DNA of 64,000 nucleotides from the NCBI RefSeq assembly GCF_013002715.1, contig NZ_JABENB010000001.1, positions 2,232,001 through 2,296,000 of the forward strand. The letters run 5' to 3'. Positions 37,802-46,845 of the stretch are shown here, one piece after another; positions within the stretch are counted from its first letter, which is position 1; every line of letters begins with the position of its first letter. The translations under genes and the position numbers were made by a program. The stretch comes from Flexivirga aerilata. GTDB taxonomy: Bacteria > Actinomycetota > Actinomycetes > Actinomycetales > Dermatophilaceae. Below the pieces are notes generated by a model that saw only the letters and a program-made list of their open reading frames with translations, was not told the origin of the DNA and did no database searches.

Positions 37802-39194
37802 GCACGCTGCCGAGCACTCGTGCGGCCTCGCCGAATCCGCCTGGATTGGGGCCGGCGTAGTTCAACCGGACGAACGGGCCGGTGGGCTCGGCCGGGAACC
37901 ACTCGTCACCGTTGCCGACGGTGACACCCCGATCGCGGCAGGCGGCGACATAACGGTCGAGCCGGGTCTCGTCGGGCAGCCGTGCCCACAGATTGAGGCC
38001 ACCGGTGGGCACGTGGTCGAGAGTCAGCGACGGGGCATGCTCGGCGAGTGCGGCAACGAGCAGGTCGCGCCGGGCGCCGAGTTCACGCGCGACCCGGCGC
38101 AGGTGACTGCGCCAGGCAGGCTGGGTCACCACGTCGAGCGCGACGGTCTGGAGCACATTGCTGACATAGATCGACTCGACCTCGGCGTCGGCGAGAATGC
38201 GCTGCCGGGCCGGGCCCCGGGCGACGATCGCCGCGACCCGGACGGAGGGGGCCACGCTCTTGCTGAGCGACCGGAGGTAGACGACGTGGCCTGCGGTGTC
38301 GCCGCCGATGAGCGGGCGCGCCGGTGCAGCGATGCCGAAGTCGTGGGCCGCATCGTCCTCGATCAGGAACGCGCCTCGGCTGCGCATCACCTCCAACAGA
38401 TCGCGACGCAGCTGGGGTGACCAGTTCGCGCCAGTGGGGCTCGCGAAGTTGGGCTGCGCGTAGAAGGCGCGCGCGCCCGACTCGGCCAGTGCACGGTCGA
38501 CGGCCTCGGGGCTGGGCCCGGCGGCACCCGACGGCACTGGCACGGTCCGCACCCCCACCTGCCGAGCGGCGAGGATCGCACCCCAGTAGGTCGGGGACTC
38601 CACCACGAGGCTGCGCCCGGCACCGACAAGCGCCCGGAAGGCGGTCGTCAGCCCGCTCTGGCTGCCCGGAAGAACGACCACGTCGCTCGGGGCGATCGAT
38701 CCGGCCGCCGCGTCGGAGCTCGTGGTGGCCTCGTTCGCGAACCACGCCTGCAGGTCGGGCAGGCCCGCAGTCGGCGGCCGTTCGGTGATCGCGTTGGCTC
38801 GCGCGGCGCGACGAAAAGCCGCTCGCACCAACGATTCCGGTGTCAACTCACGATCGGGGTAACCGGAGTGGAGCGCGAACACATCGTTCGGCACCGACTG
38901 CAGCGCGCTCGGGGACAGCGGTGTGGTCGGGGTGCCGAGCGACAGCGCCTCGGTCTGCCAGCCGTAGTCCGCCGGGCGGGCAAGCGGCCGGGTGCGCGCG
39001 AAGGTGCCGACTCCTGGTCGTGTCTCGACGCGTCCCTCCGCGGCCAGGGTCCGCAGCGCCTTCTGCACCGTGACGGGGCTGACGCCGTGCTCGGCCACGA
39101 GTGTCCTGCTGGAGGGCAGCTGTGCGCCGGCGGCTGCGCTGTCGAGCCAGCGACGCAACTCCGCGACGAGGCGGGAGCTGCTATCGTCATTCAT
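37782..39194 (-). CDS. MocR-family regulator (GntR HTH + aminotransferase domain)
   Basis: A 470-residue protein. The winged helix at about 8-75 is GntR-type ([37 protein letters not shown]). A fold-type-I aminotransferase domain follows, with the PLP-lysine region [18 protein letters not shown] and the substrate-side [13 protein letters not shown]. MocR proteins use PLP as an effector or ligand platform. The ATG at 39194 overlaps the divergent transporter start, and a 12-bp palindrome lies 11 bp upstream of it. The 3' end overlaps trmD by 20 bp. Confidence 0.9.
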   Translation of the reverse strand: MNDDSSSRLVAELRRWLDSAAAGAQLPSSRTLVAEHGVSPVTVQKALRTLAAEGRVETRPGVGTFARTRPLARPADYGWQTEALSLGTPTTPLSPSALQSVPNDVFALHSGYPDRELTPESLVRAAFRRAARANAITERPPTAGLPDLQAWFANEATTSSDAAAGSIAPSDVVVLPGSQSGLTTAFRALVGAGRSLVVESPTYWGAILAARQVGVRTVPVPSGAAGPSPEAVDRALAESGARAFYAQPNFASPTGANWSPQLRRDLLEVMRSRGAFLIEDDAAHDFGIAAPARPLIGGDTAGHVVYLRSLSKSVAPSVRVAAIVARGPARQRILADAEVESIYVSNVLQTVALDVVTQPAWRSHLRRVARELGARRDLLVAALAEHAPSLTLDHVPTGGLNLWARLPDETRLDRYVAACRDRGVTVGNGDEWFPAEPTGPFVRLNYAGPNPGGFGEAARVLGSVLTDGAW

Positions 39195-40248
39195 GAGAAG
39201 AGAGAGTAGCGCTACTGCATCATTGCGCAATCCGCTATCGGGTGTCGGCTGGGGCATCGTCGGAGTGACCGCGTTCTCCTTCACGGTGCCGCTCACTCGC
39301 GTCGCCGTCGACCACGGCGGCCTGTCGCCGCTGTTCGTCGGTGCCGGCCGGGCCGTTGTCGCGGCCGTGCTGGCCGCCGCCGCGCTGGTGCTCACCCGGC
39401 AGCCGGTGCCGCGACGCGGTCTCTGGCCGCGGATTGCGGTCGTGGCTGCCGGCGTCGTCGTCGGCTTCCCGTTGCTCACCTCTTTCGCTCTGAGCCGCAC
39501 CGCCGCAAGTCATGGTGCGGTGGTGATCGCACTGCTGCCGGCAGCTACCGCGGTGCTCGCGGTGCGCCGCGGAGGTGAGCAGGTCGGTCCGCGGTTCTGG
39601 GGTGCGGTGTCGGCCGGTGCGGTCGCTGCTGTCGCGTTCGCGATCGGCCAGAGCGGATCGCCGGGCTCGTCGGCGGGGCTGGGCTGGCCCGACCTGCTGC
39701 TCTTCGGCGCGGTCCTCGCCGCCGCGGCCGGGTATGCCGAGGGCGGCCTTCTCGCGCGCGAAATCGGCTCCTGGCAAACGGTTTCCTGGGCGCTGGTGCT
39801 GTCCGCCCCGTTGATGGCGGTGCTCACCGGTGGGTCTGTGGTGGCCAGCCCGCAGTCGGGCAGCGCGGGCCAGTGGTTGGCGTTCGGTTACCTCGGCGTG
39901 GTCAGCATGTTCCTCGGCTTCTTCGCCTGGTATCGCGGCCTGGCGATCGGTCCGATGGCGCGCGTGAGCCAGGTGCAACTCGTGCAGCCGGTGCTCAGCA
40001 TCTGTTGGGCCGCGCTGCTTCTCGGCGAACGGCTGACCTGGCAGACCGTGCTCGGTGCGGTCTGCGTGATTGCCGGCGCCGGCATCGCGGTCCGCAGCCG
40101 TCGACTGACGGCTCGTGCGGCGAGTGACGGCCCGAAGGAGGCGTCGGTCGGCGAGGGAGCCGTCAGTGGTGGTCCGCGGTCATCCGGAAGTCGAGCGCCG
40201 GCGGCAGCGGCATGCCGGGCCGGATGCGGGCGAGCAGGTCGCCGATGA
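39193..40248 (+). CDS. EamA/DMT-family metabolite exporter
   Basis: A 10-helix drug/metabolite transporter with two EamA repeats (PLTRVAVDHGGLSPLFVGAG; later AIGPMARVSQVQLVQPVLSI and LLGERLTWQTVLGAVCVIAG). From ATG 39193 it has 351 residues; TTG 39223 is a plausible later start because a palindrome lies in the first codons. The hydrophilic C-terminal tail overlaps the convergent DUF5107 gene by 86 bp. Being divergent from a MocR regulator suggests export of an amino acid or a B6-related compound. Confidence 0.85.
   Translation: MRRESSATASLRNPLSGVGWGIVGVTAFSFTVPLTRVAVDHGGLSPLFVGAGRAVVAAVLAAAALVLTRQPVPRRGLWPRIAVVAAGVVVGFPLLTSFALSRTAASHGAVVIALLPAATAVLAVRRGGEQVGPRFWGAVSAGAVAAVAFAIGQSGSPGSSAGLGWPDLLLFGAVLAAAAGYAEGGLLAREIGSWQTVSWALVLSAPLMAVLTGGSVVASPQSGSAGQWLAFGYLGVVSMFLGFFAWYRGLAIGPMARVSQVQLVQPVLSICWAALLLGERLTWQTVLGAVCVIAGAGIAVRSRRLTARAASDGPKEASVGEGAVSGGPRSSGSRAPAAAACRAGCGRAGRR
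39205..39216. promoter_or_regulatory. Palindrome at the mocR/DMT divergent starts
   Basis: AGTAGCGCTACT is a perfect 12-bp palindrome. It sits 11 bp outside the mocR ATG and within the first codons of the transporter if that starts at 39193. It is a likely MocR operator, and suggests that the transporter may start downstream, for example at TTG 39223. Confidence 0.55.
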
Positions 40249-42082
40249 CCCGGTCGCCTTCGGCGAGGTCCTCGACCTCGAGCCCCTCGAGGAGTCCAAC
40301 CGCCTCGTTGTCGCGGCCGAGGCCGTGCAGCGCTTCTATTCGGAGCAGCCGTGTGCGTCCGTGATCGCGCAGTGCCGACGGTGCTTCGTCGATCGTCCGC
40401 AACGCGTCGGCGGCCTCGCCGAGGTCGAGCAGGAGCCGTAGCTGCTCGGTGAGCAGACCCCGGCTCGTCGGGTCCAGCTCGCGAGCCTGCGCGTAGAGGT
40501 CGACGGCCCGAGTCCTGTCGTCGGCCAGCACGGCCAGCACCGCCAGCCCGCGCAACGCCACCGCACTCGGCCGCTGCGCGACGCTGTCGGCGTACTGCGC
40601 TCGCGCAGAGTCGAATTCGCCGCGCACGTGCGTGCCCACACCGAGCGCGTATGACGTCCACCAGCCGCGCGGCGCCTGCCGCAACCGGGCGGCCCACCGG
40701 TCGGAGATCGGCGGCAGCAACGGCTGTTCGACCGGCACGCCCCGCAACAGGCCGGCCGCGAGCCGGCTGTCGTCGTCGACCTCCGGGAACTCCACCCCGT
40801 CGGGCGCGGCCTGGCCGCGGAGCGCGAGTTCGACACGCCCCCAACCTGATCCGCGCGCCAGGATCTCGCGGGGCCGGGCGTCGACATACGTCTCGAGCCA
40901 CTCCGCGTGCCACGACTCGAGCCAGTCGGCCGGCGCGACATGCGCGACTGCCTCGGCAGCGGCAGCCGCCGCTTTTGCGAATGTCGCCCCGGCGGCTGCC
41001 GGGTCCACGTGGATGCCGCCGAAAGCCTCTGTCCACGAACGGGTTTCGTGACCGGCGAGCTCGTCGTGTTCGAGCTGGGTGAGGCAGACGCCCGCCTGGA
41101 TCTCGGCGTAGGCGTCGTCGTCGGCCAGCCAGTGCTGCCACCGCCGGCCGCCCGGCGCGTTGCCCCAGAGGAAGAGCTTGCGGCCGTGCAGCGCCTCGGT
41201 GGCGGTCTGTGCGAAGCCGTCACCGTCCGGCTCGACGGAGGCGACGAATCGGCCTTTCCGGTAGTCGGTTTCGAAGAAGTAGTCGGCCGACTCGCGGGAC
41301 GCAGCGGGGTAGCTGACGTCGACGGCGACGTCGTCCGGGTGCGGCACCGCCACCCGGTCCAGCGACCCGGAGTAGTCGGTCCGCCACGCGTGGGTCGCGG
41401 TCGTGAGCACTCGCGTGCGCTCGGTCTCGGGCACCGCGATGTTCGTCCAGTAGTAGAGCGGCTTGGGCTCGGGGTCGGGATTGATCACCCGGGTCGACAC
41501 GAGCAACCGGTCGCCGGCGAGCGCCAGGTCGAGCTGGAGGACCAGGTCGCGGGTCCGCTCCCATTCCCAGAGGCGCAGCGCGTCGCCATACGGACCAGCG
41601 ACGAGCGCCGCGTGCAACGGACGTGTGGTCAATGTGGTGTGGCCCGTCGACCCGAGATTCCACTCGATGCCGCCGGCGAACCATGCGTCGGTGAGGCCGA
41701 AATTGGCGTAGCGCAGGCGTTTCGGCACGAAGAGCAGCTCGCGGTCGGCGCGCAGGTCGCGCAGCGACCAGAGCCGGCCGCCCAGCCCGGGCAGCACGGT
41801 CGCGCGCAGCAGGCCGTTGTCGAGTTCGACCGCCGGCAGCTCCAGCCGGTGGTCCCCGCGGTCGTAGTCGCTGAAGAGTGCGTAGGGCAGGGGAGTGTCC
41901 AGCCGGCCGCGGGCGATTCGCTCGCGCATCGCGGCGGGCGCCTCCTCACTGACCGTGCGGGTGCCGGCAGGCCGGACGGGGCCGTATGCCGGCAGCGTGC
42001 CGGCCGCACCCAGTTGCGCTCCGCGCACGGCGAGCCTCGTGGTGCGCACCCGCGTGGCGGGTGCAGAGTGAGCGACGTGCAT
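40163..42082 (-). CDS. DUF5107-domain protein with C-terminal TPR-like repeats
   Basis: A 639-residue soluble protein. The first 400 or so residues carry the DUF5107 aldose-epimerase-like beta fold: LDNGLLRATVLPGLGGRLWS, ANFGLTDAWFAGGIEWNLGS, and PLYYWTNIAVPETERTRVLT. The last 170 are helical repeats resembling TPR (SYALGVGTHVRGEFDSARAQ, AVDLYAQARELDPTSRGLLT). Proteins of this type lie beside sugar transporters in many actinobacteria. No catalytic role has been fixed. The ATG at 42082 has CAGGAG 4 nt upstream. It is divergent from ngcEFG. Confidence 0.85.
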   Translation of the reverse strand: MHVAHSAPATRVRTTRLAVRGAQLGAAGTLPAYGPVRPAGTRTVSEEAPAAMRERIARGRLDTPLPYALFSDYDRGDHRLELPAVELDNGLLRATVLPGLGGRLWSLRDLRADRELLFVPKRLRYANFGLTDAWFAGGIEWNLGSTGHTTLTTRPLHAALVAGPYGDALRLWEWERTRDLVLQLDLALAGDRLLVSTRVINPDPEPKPLYYWTNIAVPETERTRVLTTATHAWRTDYSGSLDRVAVPHPDDVAVDVSYPAASRESADYFFETDYRKGRFVASVEPDGDGFAQTATEALHGRKLFLWGNAPGGRRWQHWLADDDAYAEIQAGVCLTQLEHDELAGHETRSWTEAFGGIHVDPAAAGATFAKAAAAAAEAVAHVAPADWLESWHAEWLETYVDARPREILARGSGWGRVELALRGQAAPDGVEFPEVDDDSRLAAGLLRGVPVEQPLLPPISDRWAARLRQAPRGWWTSYALGVGTHVRGEFDSARAQYADSVAQRPSAVALRGLAVLAVLADDRTRAVDLYAQARELDPTSRGLLTEQLRLLLDLGEAADALRTIDEAPSALRDHGRTRLLRIEALHGLGRDNEAVGLLEGLEVEDLAEGDRVIGDLLARIRPGMPLPPALDFRMTADHH

Positions 42083-42108
42083 CACACTCCTGTTGCCGTT
42101 TTGTGATC

Positions 42109-42123
42109 GTTTCTGCACGAAAT
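42109..42123. promoter_or_regulatory. Candidate operator between the DUF5107 gene and ngcE
   Basis: GTTTCTGCACGAAAT has GTTTC/GAAAT arms around TGCAC. It resembles GTTTCTGACGCAAAC ahead of the DeoR gene at 30024-30038. The 153-bp gap is notably AT-rich, with CAAGTAATCATATTGTG nearer ngcE. Confidence 0.4.
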
Positions 42124-42235
42124 CGCACACATCCTTACACAAGTAATCATATTGTGGGCTCTGGCGTCGTGGCCTGCCCGATCAGGCGTGGTCACGCGGG
42201 CGCCCGCGGGAAGAACATCTGGAGGTAAGGCAGCC

Positions 42236-43651
42236 ATGGCTCAATCCAACTTCGCGGTCAACCGGCGCACGGTGCTGCGCGCCGCGCTCGCGGCCGGCAT
42301 CACGCTGCCGATCAGCGGGGCCCTGGCCTCGTGCGCCGGTGGGGGAAGCTCCGGCGGAAGCGGGGGGCAGAGCACCGGCAAGACGTCGGCGAGCAACCCG
42401 TTCGGCATGCCCGACAAGAGCACGGTCGACGCGGTGATCTTCAACGGCGGCTACGGCACCGACTACGTGACCTTCGCCGGCAAGATCGTCGAGAAGGACC
42501 ACGCCGGCAGCACCGTGAAGGTCAGTCCGTCCACCCAGATCTCTCAGCAGCTGCAGCCGCGCTTCGTGTCAGGCAACCCGCCGGACCTGATCGACGACTC
42601 CGGCGCACAGTCCATCGGCGTCAACACCATCGCCAGCCAGTTGGAGGACCTCGCGCCGGTGCTCGAGGCCAACAACCTCGAGGGCACCAAGATCGCCGAC
42701 ACGCTCTACCCGGGCGTGAAGGAACGCGGCATGGTCGGCGACAAGATGCTCGTCCTCAACTATGTGATGACGATCTACGGATTGTGGTATTCCGCAAGCC
42801 TTTTCGAGGCCAACGGCTGGCAGCCGCCGAAGACCTGGGACGACCTGATCGACCTCGGTGGCAAGGCGAAGAGCAAGGGCAAGTACCTCTTCTGCTGGGG
42901 CAAGGAAGCCGCCACCTACTACCAGACGCTGGTGATGGACTCGGCGATCAAGGAGGGCGGCGACGAGGTCCGTCTCGCGCTGGAGAACCTCAAGCCCGGC
43001 TGCTGGTCGCTGCCCGCGGTGCAGGGTGTGCTGAAGAAGCTGGAGCAGATCGTCAAGGCCGGCTACGTCAAGCCCGGCGGCGCCGGGACGCAGTTCACCG
43101 CGGCGCAGGCGCAGTGGAGCAAGGACGAGTCCGCGATTCTCTACCCGTCGGGGTCCTGGATCGAGAACGAGATGAAGTCCCAGACCAAGCCCGGCTTCAA
43201 GATGACCGGCATCCCTGACCCGACGCTCACCGCGAGCAGCAAGATGCCGTTCGAGGCACTCAACGCCGCCCCGGGAGAGCAGTTCATCGTGCCGACCAAG
43301 GCCAAGAACCCGGCGGGCGGCAAGGAGGTGCTGCGCACCATGCTGTCCAAGGACTCGGCGACCAACTTCGCCAAGACCAAGCTGGCGCCCACCATCGTCA
43401 AGGGCACCGTGCCGTCCGACGGCTTCGGGTCGACCGCGCTGCAGTCGCAGATCAAGATGCTCGACGCGGCCGGTGACAAGGTCTTCAACATCCGCTTCGT
43501 CGACCTCTACGGCACCAACCAGGACATGCTCGTGCCCTGGAACAGCTTCCTGTCCGGACAGCTCGACGCGGCCGGCCTGACCAAGGCGCTGCAGGGCATC
43601 ACCGACAAGGTCGCCAAGGACTCGTCGGTGAAGAAAGTCGAGATCAAGTGA
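42236..43651 (+). CDS. ngcE: N-acetylglucosamine/diacetylchitobiose-type ABC binding lipoprotein
   Basis: A 471-residue solute-binding protein of the NgcE group. The N-terminus NRRTVLRAALAAGITLPISG with lipobox LASC indicates Tat export and a lipid anchor, followed by a Gly/Ser linker. The mature domain includes VDAVIFNGGYGTDYVTFAGK, RFVSGNPPDLIDDSGAQSIG, YPSGSWIENEMKS and FEALNAAPGEQFIVPTKAKN. The ribosome site GGAGGTAAGG precedes ATG 42236. Its stop overlaps the ngcF start. Ligand: an N-acetylated amino sugar or disaccharide by family; GalNAc-containing glycans are possible given the gene neighbourhood. Confidence 0.88.
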   Translation: MAQSNFAVNRRTVLRAALAAGITLPISGALASCAGGGSSGGSGGQSTGKTSASNPFGMPDKSTVDAVIFNGGYGTDYVTFAGKIVEKDHAGSTVKVSPSTQISQQLQPRFVSGNPPDLIDDSGAQSIGVNTIASQLEDLAPVLEANNLEGTKIADTLYPGVKERGMVGDKMLVLNYVMTIYGLWYSASLFEANGWQPPKTWDDLIDLGGKAKSKGKYLFCWGKEAATYYQTLVMDSAIKEGGDEVRLALENLKPGCWSLPAVQGVLKKLEQIVKAGYVKPGGAGTQFTAAQAQWSKDESAILYPSGSWIENEMKSQTKPGFKMTGIPDPTLTASSKMPFEALNAAPGEQFIVPTKAKNPAGGKEVLRTMLSKDSATNFAKTKLAPTIVKGTVPSDGFGSTALQSQIKMLDAAGDKVFNIRFVDLYGTNQDMLVPWNSFLSGQLDAAGLTKALQGITDKVAKDSSVKKVEIK

Positions 43652-44664
43652 GCGCAGTAACCCCACCCGCGGGCGGCACGCTGGCCATGCCGTCCGCGGG
43701 TGCGCCGACCGCCGCGCCGAAGCGCGGCGGTCGGCGCATGCGGCCCTCCCGGCTGCTGTTCGTGGTCATCACCGTCGGCCTGCCGATGGTGCTCTACCTG
43801 GGTCTGGTCATCTGGCCGTTCCTGCAGGCGATCTACTACTCGCTCACCAACTGGGGCGGCTTCTCCAGCTCGATGGACTTCATCGGGCTGGACAACTACA
43901 AGCAGATCTTCGGCGACGACGTCTTCATGAAGGCGTTGCGCAACAACGTGATCCTCGCGATCCTCGTGCCGCTGGTCACTGTCGTGCTGAGTTTCGTGCT
44001 GGCCACCATGGTCACCGTCGGCGGCTCCACGACCGGCGCGGTGCGCGGCCTCAAGGGGTCGAACATCTACCGCGTCGTGTCGTTCTTCCCCTACACGATC
44101 CCGGCGATCGTGATCGGCCTGATCTGGGCGCAGATGTACGACCCGTCCAAGGGCATCGTCAACGGCATCCTCACCCATCTGCCGTTCGGGCTCGGCGACC
44201 GCTTCAACTCCTTCGCCTGGCTCGGGGAGACCGCGACCGCGATGCCCGCGTCGATCTTCGTGATCGTGTGGGGTTTCGTCGGCTTCTACATGGTGCTGTT
44301 CGTCGCCGCCATCAAGGGCATCCCGGCCGAGCTGTATGACGCAGCGCGCATCGACGGCGCGGGCCGGCTGCGGACGATGTTCTCGGTCACCCTGCCGATG
44401 ATCCGGGAGACCGTCCAGACGGCATACATCTATCTGGGCGTGCTCGCGCTGGACGCGTTCGTCTACATGGCCGCTCTCAACCCGACCGGCGGCCCCGACA
44501 ACTCCACCCTGGTGATGTCCCAGGACCTGTTCAAGACCGCGTTCTCCCAGGGCCAGTACGGCCGGGCGAGTGCGATGGGCGTGGTGCTCGCGGCGGTGAC
44601 GCTGCTCTTCGCGGCCCTCGTCTTCGGCGTGAACCGGCTGCTCGGCGGAAAGGCTGACAAGTGA
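43648..44664 (+). CDS. ngcF: Sugar ABC transporter permease (NgcF type)
   Basis: A 338-residue MalF-type permease with about six helices. A Pro/Ala/Arg-rich cytoplasmic N-terminus leads to LPMVLYLGLVIWPFLQAIYY. The coupling loop is ELYDAARIDGAGRLRTMFSV (EAA motif). It starts with GTG overlapping ngcE and ends overlapping ngcG (TGATG). No ATPase gene is in the cluster, so it probably uses a shared MsiK-type ATPase encoded elsewhere. Confidence 0.9.
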   Translation: MSAVTPPAGGTLAMPSAGAPTAAPKRGGRRMRPSRLLFVVITVGLPMVLYLGLVIWPFLQAIYYSLTNWGGFSSSMDFIGLDNYKQIFGDDVFMKALRNNVILAILVPLVTVVLSFVLATMVTVGGSTTGAVRGLKGSNIYRVVSFFPYTIPAIVIGLIWAQMYDPSKGIVNGILTHLPFGLGDRFNSFAWLGETATAMPASIFVIVWGFVGFYMVLFVAAIKGIPAELYDAARIDGAGRLRTMFSVTLPMIRETVQTAYIYLGVLALDAFVYMAALNPTGGPDNSTLVMSQDLFKTAFSQGQYGRASAMGVVLAAVTLLFAALVFGVNRLLGGKADK

Positions 44665-45563
44665 TGAGCGCGGTCTCCACCAAGACCCCGCAGAGCGACG
44701 GGCCGCAGGAGGAGCGCAAGCGCGAGCGCGGCGACCTCGGCATCCTGATCGGGTCGCACGTGGTGCTGATCTGCTGGTCGCTGATCGTCGTGCTGCCGCT
44801 GCTCTGGACGCTGTTCTCGTCGGCCAAGACCACCGGCGAGATCTTCTCCGGCCCGTTCACCATGCCGCACGACATCATCGGCACCCTGAAGGACAACTTC
44901 AGCTCGGCGTGGAACGACTCGCACCTCGGCCGTTACCTGCTCAACACGGTGATCGTGGTCGGGATCGCGCTCGCGCTGGTGATGGCGCTGGGGTCGATGT
45001 GCGCCTACACCCTCGCCCGCTTCCCGTTCCCGGGCAGCCGGGCGATCTACTACCTGATCCTCGCCGGCAACACGTTCCCGATCTTCCTGGCAATCGTGCC
45101 GTTGTTCTTCGTGCTGAAGAACGTCGGGCTGCTCAACTCGCTGCCGGGGCTGATCCTCACCTACGTCGCGTTCGCCTTCCCGTTCACGGTGTTCTTCCTC
45201 TATCCGTTCTTCCGCGCGCTGCCCGCGGAGATCGGCGAGGCCGCCGAACTCGACGGCGCCGGCGACTGGCGCACGTTCGTGCAGGTGATGCTGCCGATGG
45301 CCCGGCCCGGGATCGCGGCGGTGACGATCTTCAACTTCCTCGGCCTGTGGAACCAGTTCCTGCTGCCGGTCGCGTTGAACACCGACGAGAAGAACTACGT
45401 CCTCTCGCAAGGTATGGCGAACTTCGCGTCGTCGGCCGGGTACGAGGTCAACTTCGGCGCGCTCTTCGCCGGCGTGGTGATCACCGTCATCCCGGTGCTG
45501 ATCGTCTACGTGATCTTCCAGCGTCAGCTGCAGGGCTCCCTGTCGGCCGGCACGATGAAATAA
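44664..45563 (+). CDS. ngcG: Sugar ABC transporter permease (NgcG type)
   Basis: A 299-residue MalG-type permease, the partner of ngcF. Six helices start at about 30. The coupling loop reads EIGEAAELDGAGDWRTFVQV, and the end is VIFQRQLQGSLSAGTMK, the usual MalG-family C-terminus. ATG 44664 overlaps the ngcF stop by one base. Confidence 0.9.
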   Translation: MSAVSTKTPQSDGPQEERKRERGDLGILIGSHVVLICWSLIVVLPLLWTLFSSAKTTGEIFSGPFTMPHDIIGTLKDNFSSAWNDSHLGRYLLNTVIVVGIALALVMALGSMCAYTLARFPFPGSRAIYYLILAGNTFPIFLAIVPLFFVLKNVGLLNSLPGLILTYVAFAFPFTVFFLYPFFRALPAEIGEAAELDGAGDWRTFVQVMLPMARPGIAAVTIFNFLGLWNQFLLPVALNTDEKNYVLSQGMANFASSAGYEVNFGALFAGVVITVIPVLIVYVIFQRQLQGSLSAGTMK

Positions 45564-45610
45564 CGCCCGCGAACCTGGCCTGCGCCCGCGCGATTTCACC
45601 GATCGCCGGG

Positions 45611-45624
45611 GGTTCTGGCAAACT
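45611..45624 (+). promoter_or_regulatory. Candidate rplS promoter, -10 region
   Basis: GGTTCTGGCAAACT lies about 143 bp before rplS and matches the rpsP element at 28806-28819 in sequence and distance. It provides rplS-lepB with its own start after the ngcEFG insertion. Confidence 0.45.
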
Positions 45625-45766
45625 TGGGAGAGCGTGTCCGCACCGCATCGACCCCCGCCGCAGGGGGAGTGGGCGACATACCCATGAGGTCAGCAGACCG
45701 GTTCGGCACGCGCATCCGACCATCACATGAGCGGGCGGCCTGCGGCGCCCGCGAGGAAGAAGCATC

Positions 45767-46129
45767 ATGCACAAGTTCGACGAGCTCGACGCCGCCCAGC
45801 TGCGCAGCGACATCCCCGACTTCCGCGCCGGTGACACCGTGAAGGTGCACGTCAAGGTCGTGGAAGGCAACCGCAGCCGTGTCCAGGTCTTCCAGGGCGT
45901 CGTGATCCGTCGCCACGGTGGCGGCGTCGGCGAGACGTTCACCGTCCGCAAGGTCAGCTTCGGGGTGGGCGTCGAGCGCACCTTCCCGCTGCACACCCCG
46001 TCGATCGACAAGATCGAGGTGGCCAGCCGCGGTGACGTGCGTCGCGCCAAGCTCTACTACCTGCGCGACCTGCGCGGTAAGGCCGCCCGCATCAAGGAGC
46101 GTCGCGAGACCCCGGCCAACCAGGCCTGA
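45767..46129 (+). CDS. rplS: Ribosomal protein L19
   Basis: A 120-residue 50S protein at the 30S/50S interface. Family motifs are [60 protein letters not shown] and [17 protein letters not shown]. Normally it follows trmD directly; here 8 kb intervene. Three signal peptidase genes follow 11 bp later. Confidence 0.97.
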   Translation: MHKFDELDAAQLRSDIPDFRAGDTVKVHVKVVEGNRSRVQVFQGVVIRRHGGGVGETFTVRKVSFGVGVERTFPLHTPSIDKIEVASRGDVRRAKLYYLRDLRGKAARIKERRETPANQA

Positions 46130-46140
46130 GCTCCGCTCGT

Positions 46141-46845
46141 ATGACGGAGGAAGTGTCCCCGGCGTCCACGGACGCCGGGGACACTGCTGTCTCCGGCGGG
46201 GCCAGCTCCGCGGAGGAGCCGCGGCCCGCGGCGAGGCGGTCGGGGAAGCGCCGGCTCGCCATCGCGGCGCTGGGGTTCGTGGCCTGCGTCATACTGCTGC
46301 ACGGGTTGGTGGTCGAGACCTTCACCGTGCCGTCCTCGTCGATGAATCCGACTCTGTGGCAAGGCGATCGGATCATCGCGTCCAAGGTCGGCACCGGGTC
46401 ACTGCGTCGTGGGGAAGTCGTGGTCTTCAACGGCACCGAGGTCTTCGCCGACCCGGGTGCGCGCGCCCCGGGCGGCCTCGCCGGGGCACTGCGCTCGATC
46501 GGTGACACCTTCGGCTTCCGCCCGACCGAGACGCTCTACGTCAAGCGGGTGATCGGCCTGCCGGGTGACCGGGTGGCGGTCGGGCACGACGGGCTGCTGC
46601 GGGTCAACGGTGCCGTGCGGCTCGAGCCCTATCTGGTGCCGGGTACGTCGGCGAGCGACACGCCGTTCAGCGTGCAGGTGCCCGCCGGCCACATCTTCGT
46701 GCTCGGCGACAACCGGTCCGACTCCGACGACTCCCGGGCGCACCTGGGCGACCCCGGCGGGGGCATGGTGCCGACCGACGACGTCGTCGGTGAGGTGGTC
46801 CTTCGGTACTGGCCGACAGGTTCGTGGGGGAGACTCGGGTCGTGA
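46141..46845 (+). CDS. lepB: Signal peptidase I, first of three
   Basis: A 234-residue single-pass membrane serine protease. The cytosolic N-terminus is followed by one helix (about 38-58). The catalytic Ser is in VPSSSMNPTL (about Ser67) and the catalytic Lys in YVKRVIGLPGD. The C-terminal box is GHIFVLGDNRSDSDDSR. The stop overlaps the second lepB (GTGA). It differs from its two neighbours in having a short catalytic domain without their CC pair. Confidence 0.93.
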   Translation: MTEEVSPASTDAGDTAVSGGASSAEEPRPAARRSGKRRLAIAALGFVACVILLHGLVVETFTVPSSSMNPTLWQGDRIIASKVGTGSLRRGEVVVFNGTEVFADPGARAPGGLAGALRSIGDTFGFRPTETLYVKRVIGLPGDRVAVGHDGLLRVNGAVRLEPYLVPGTSASDTPFSVQVPAGHIFVLGDNRSDSDDSRAHLGDPGGGMVPTDDVVGEVVLRYWPTGSWGRLGS

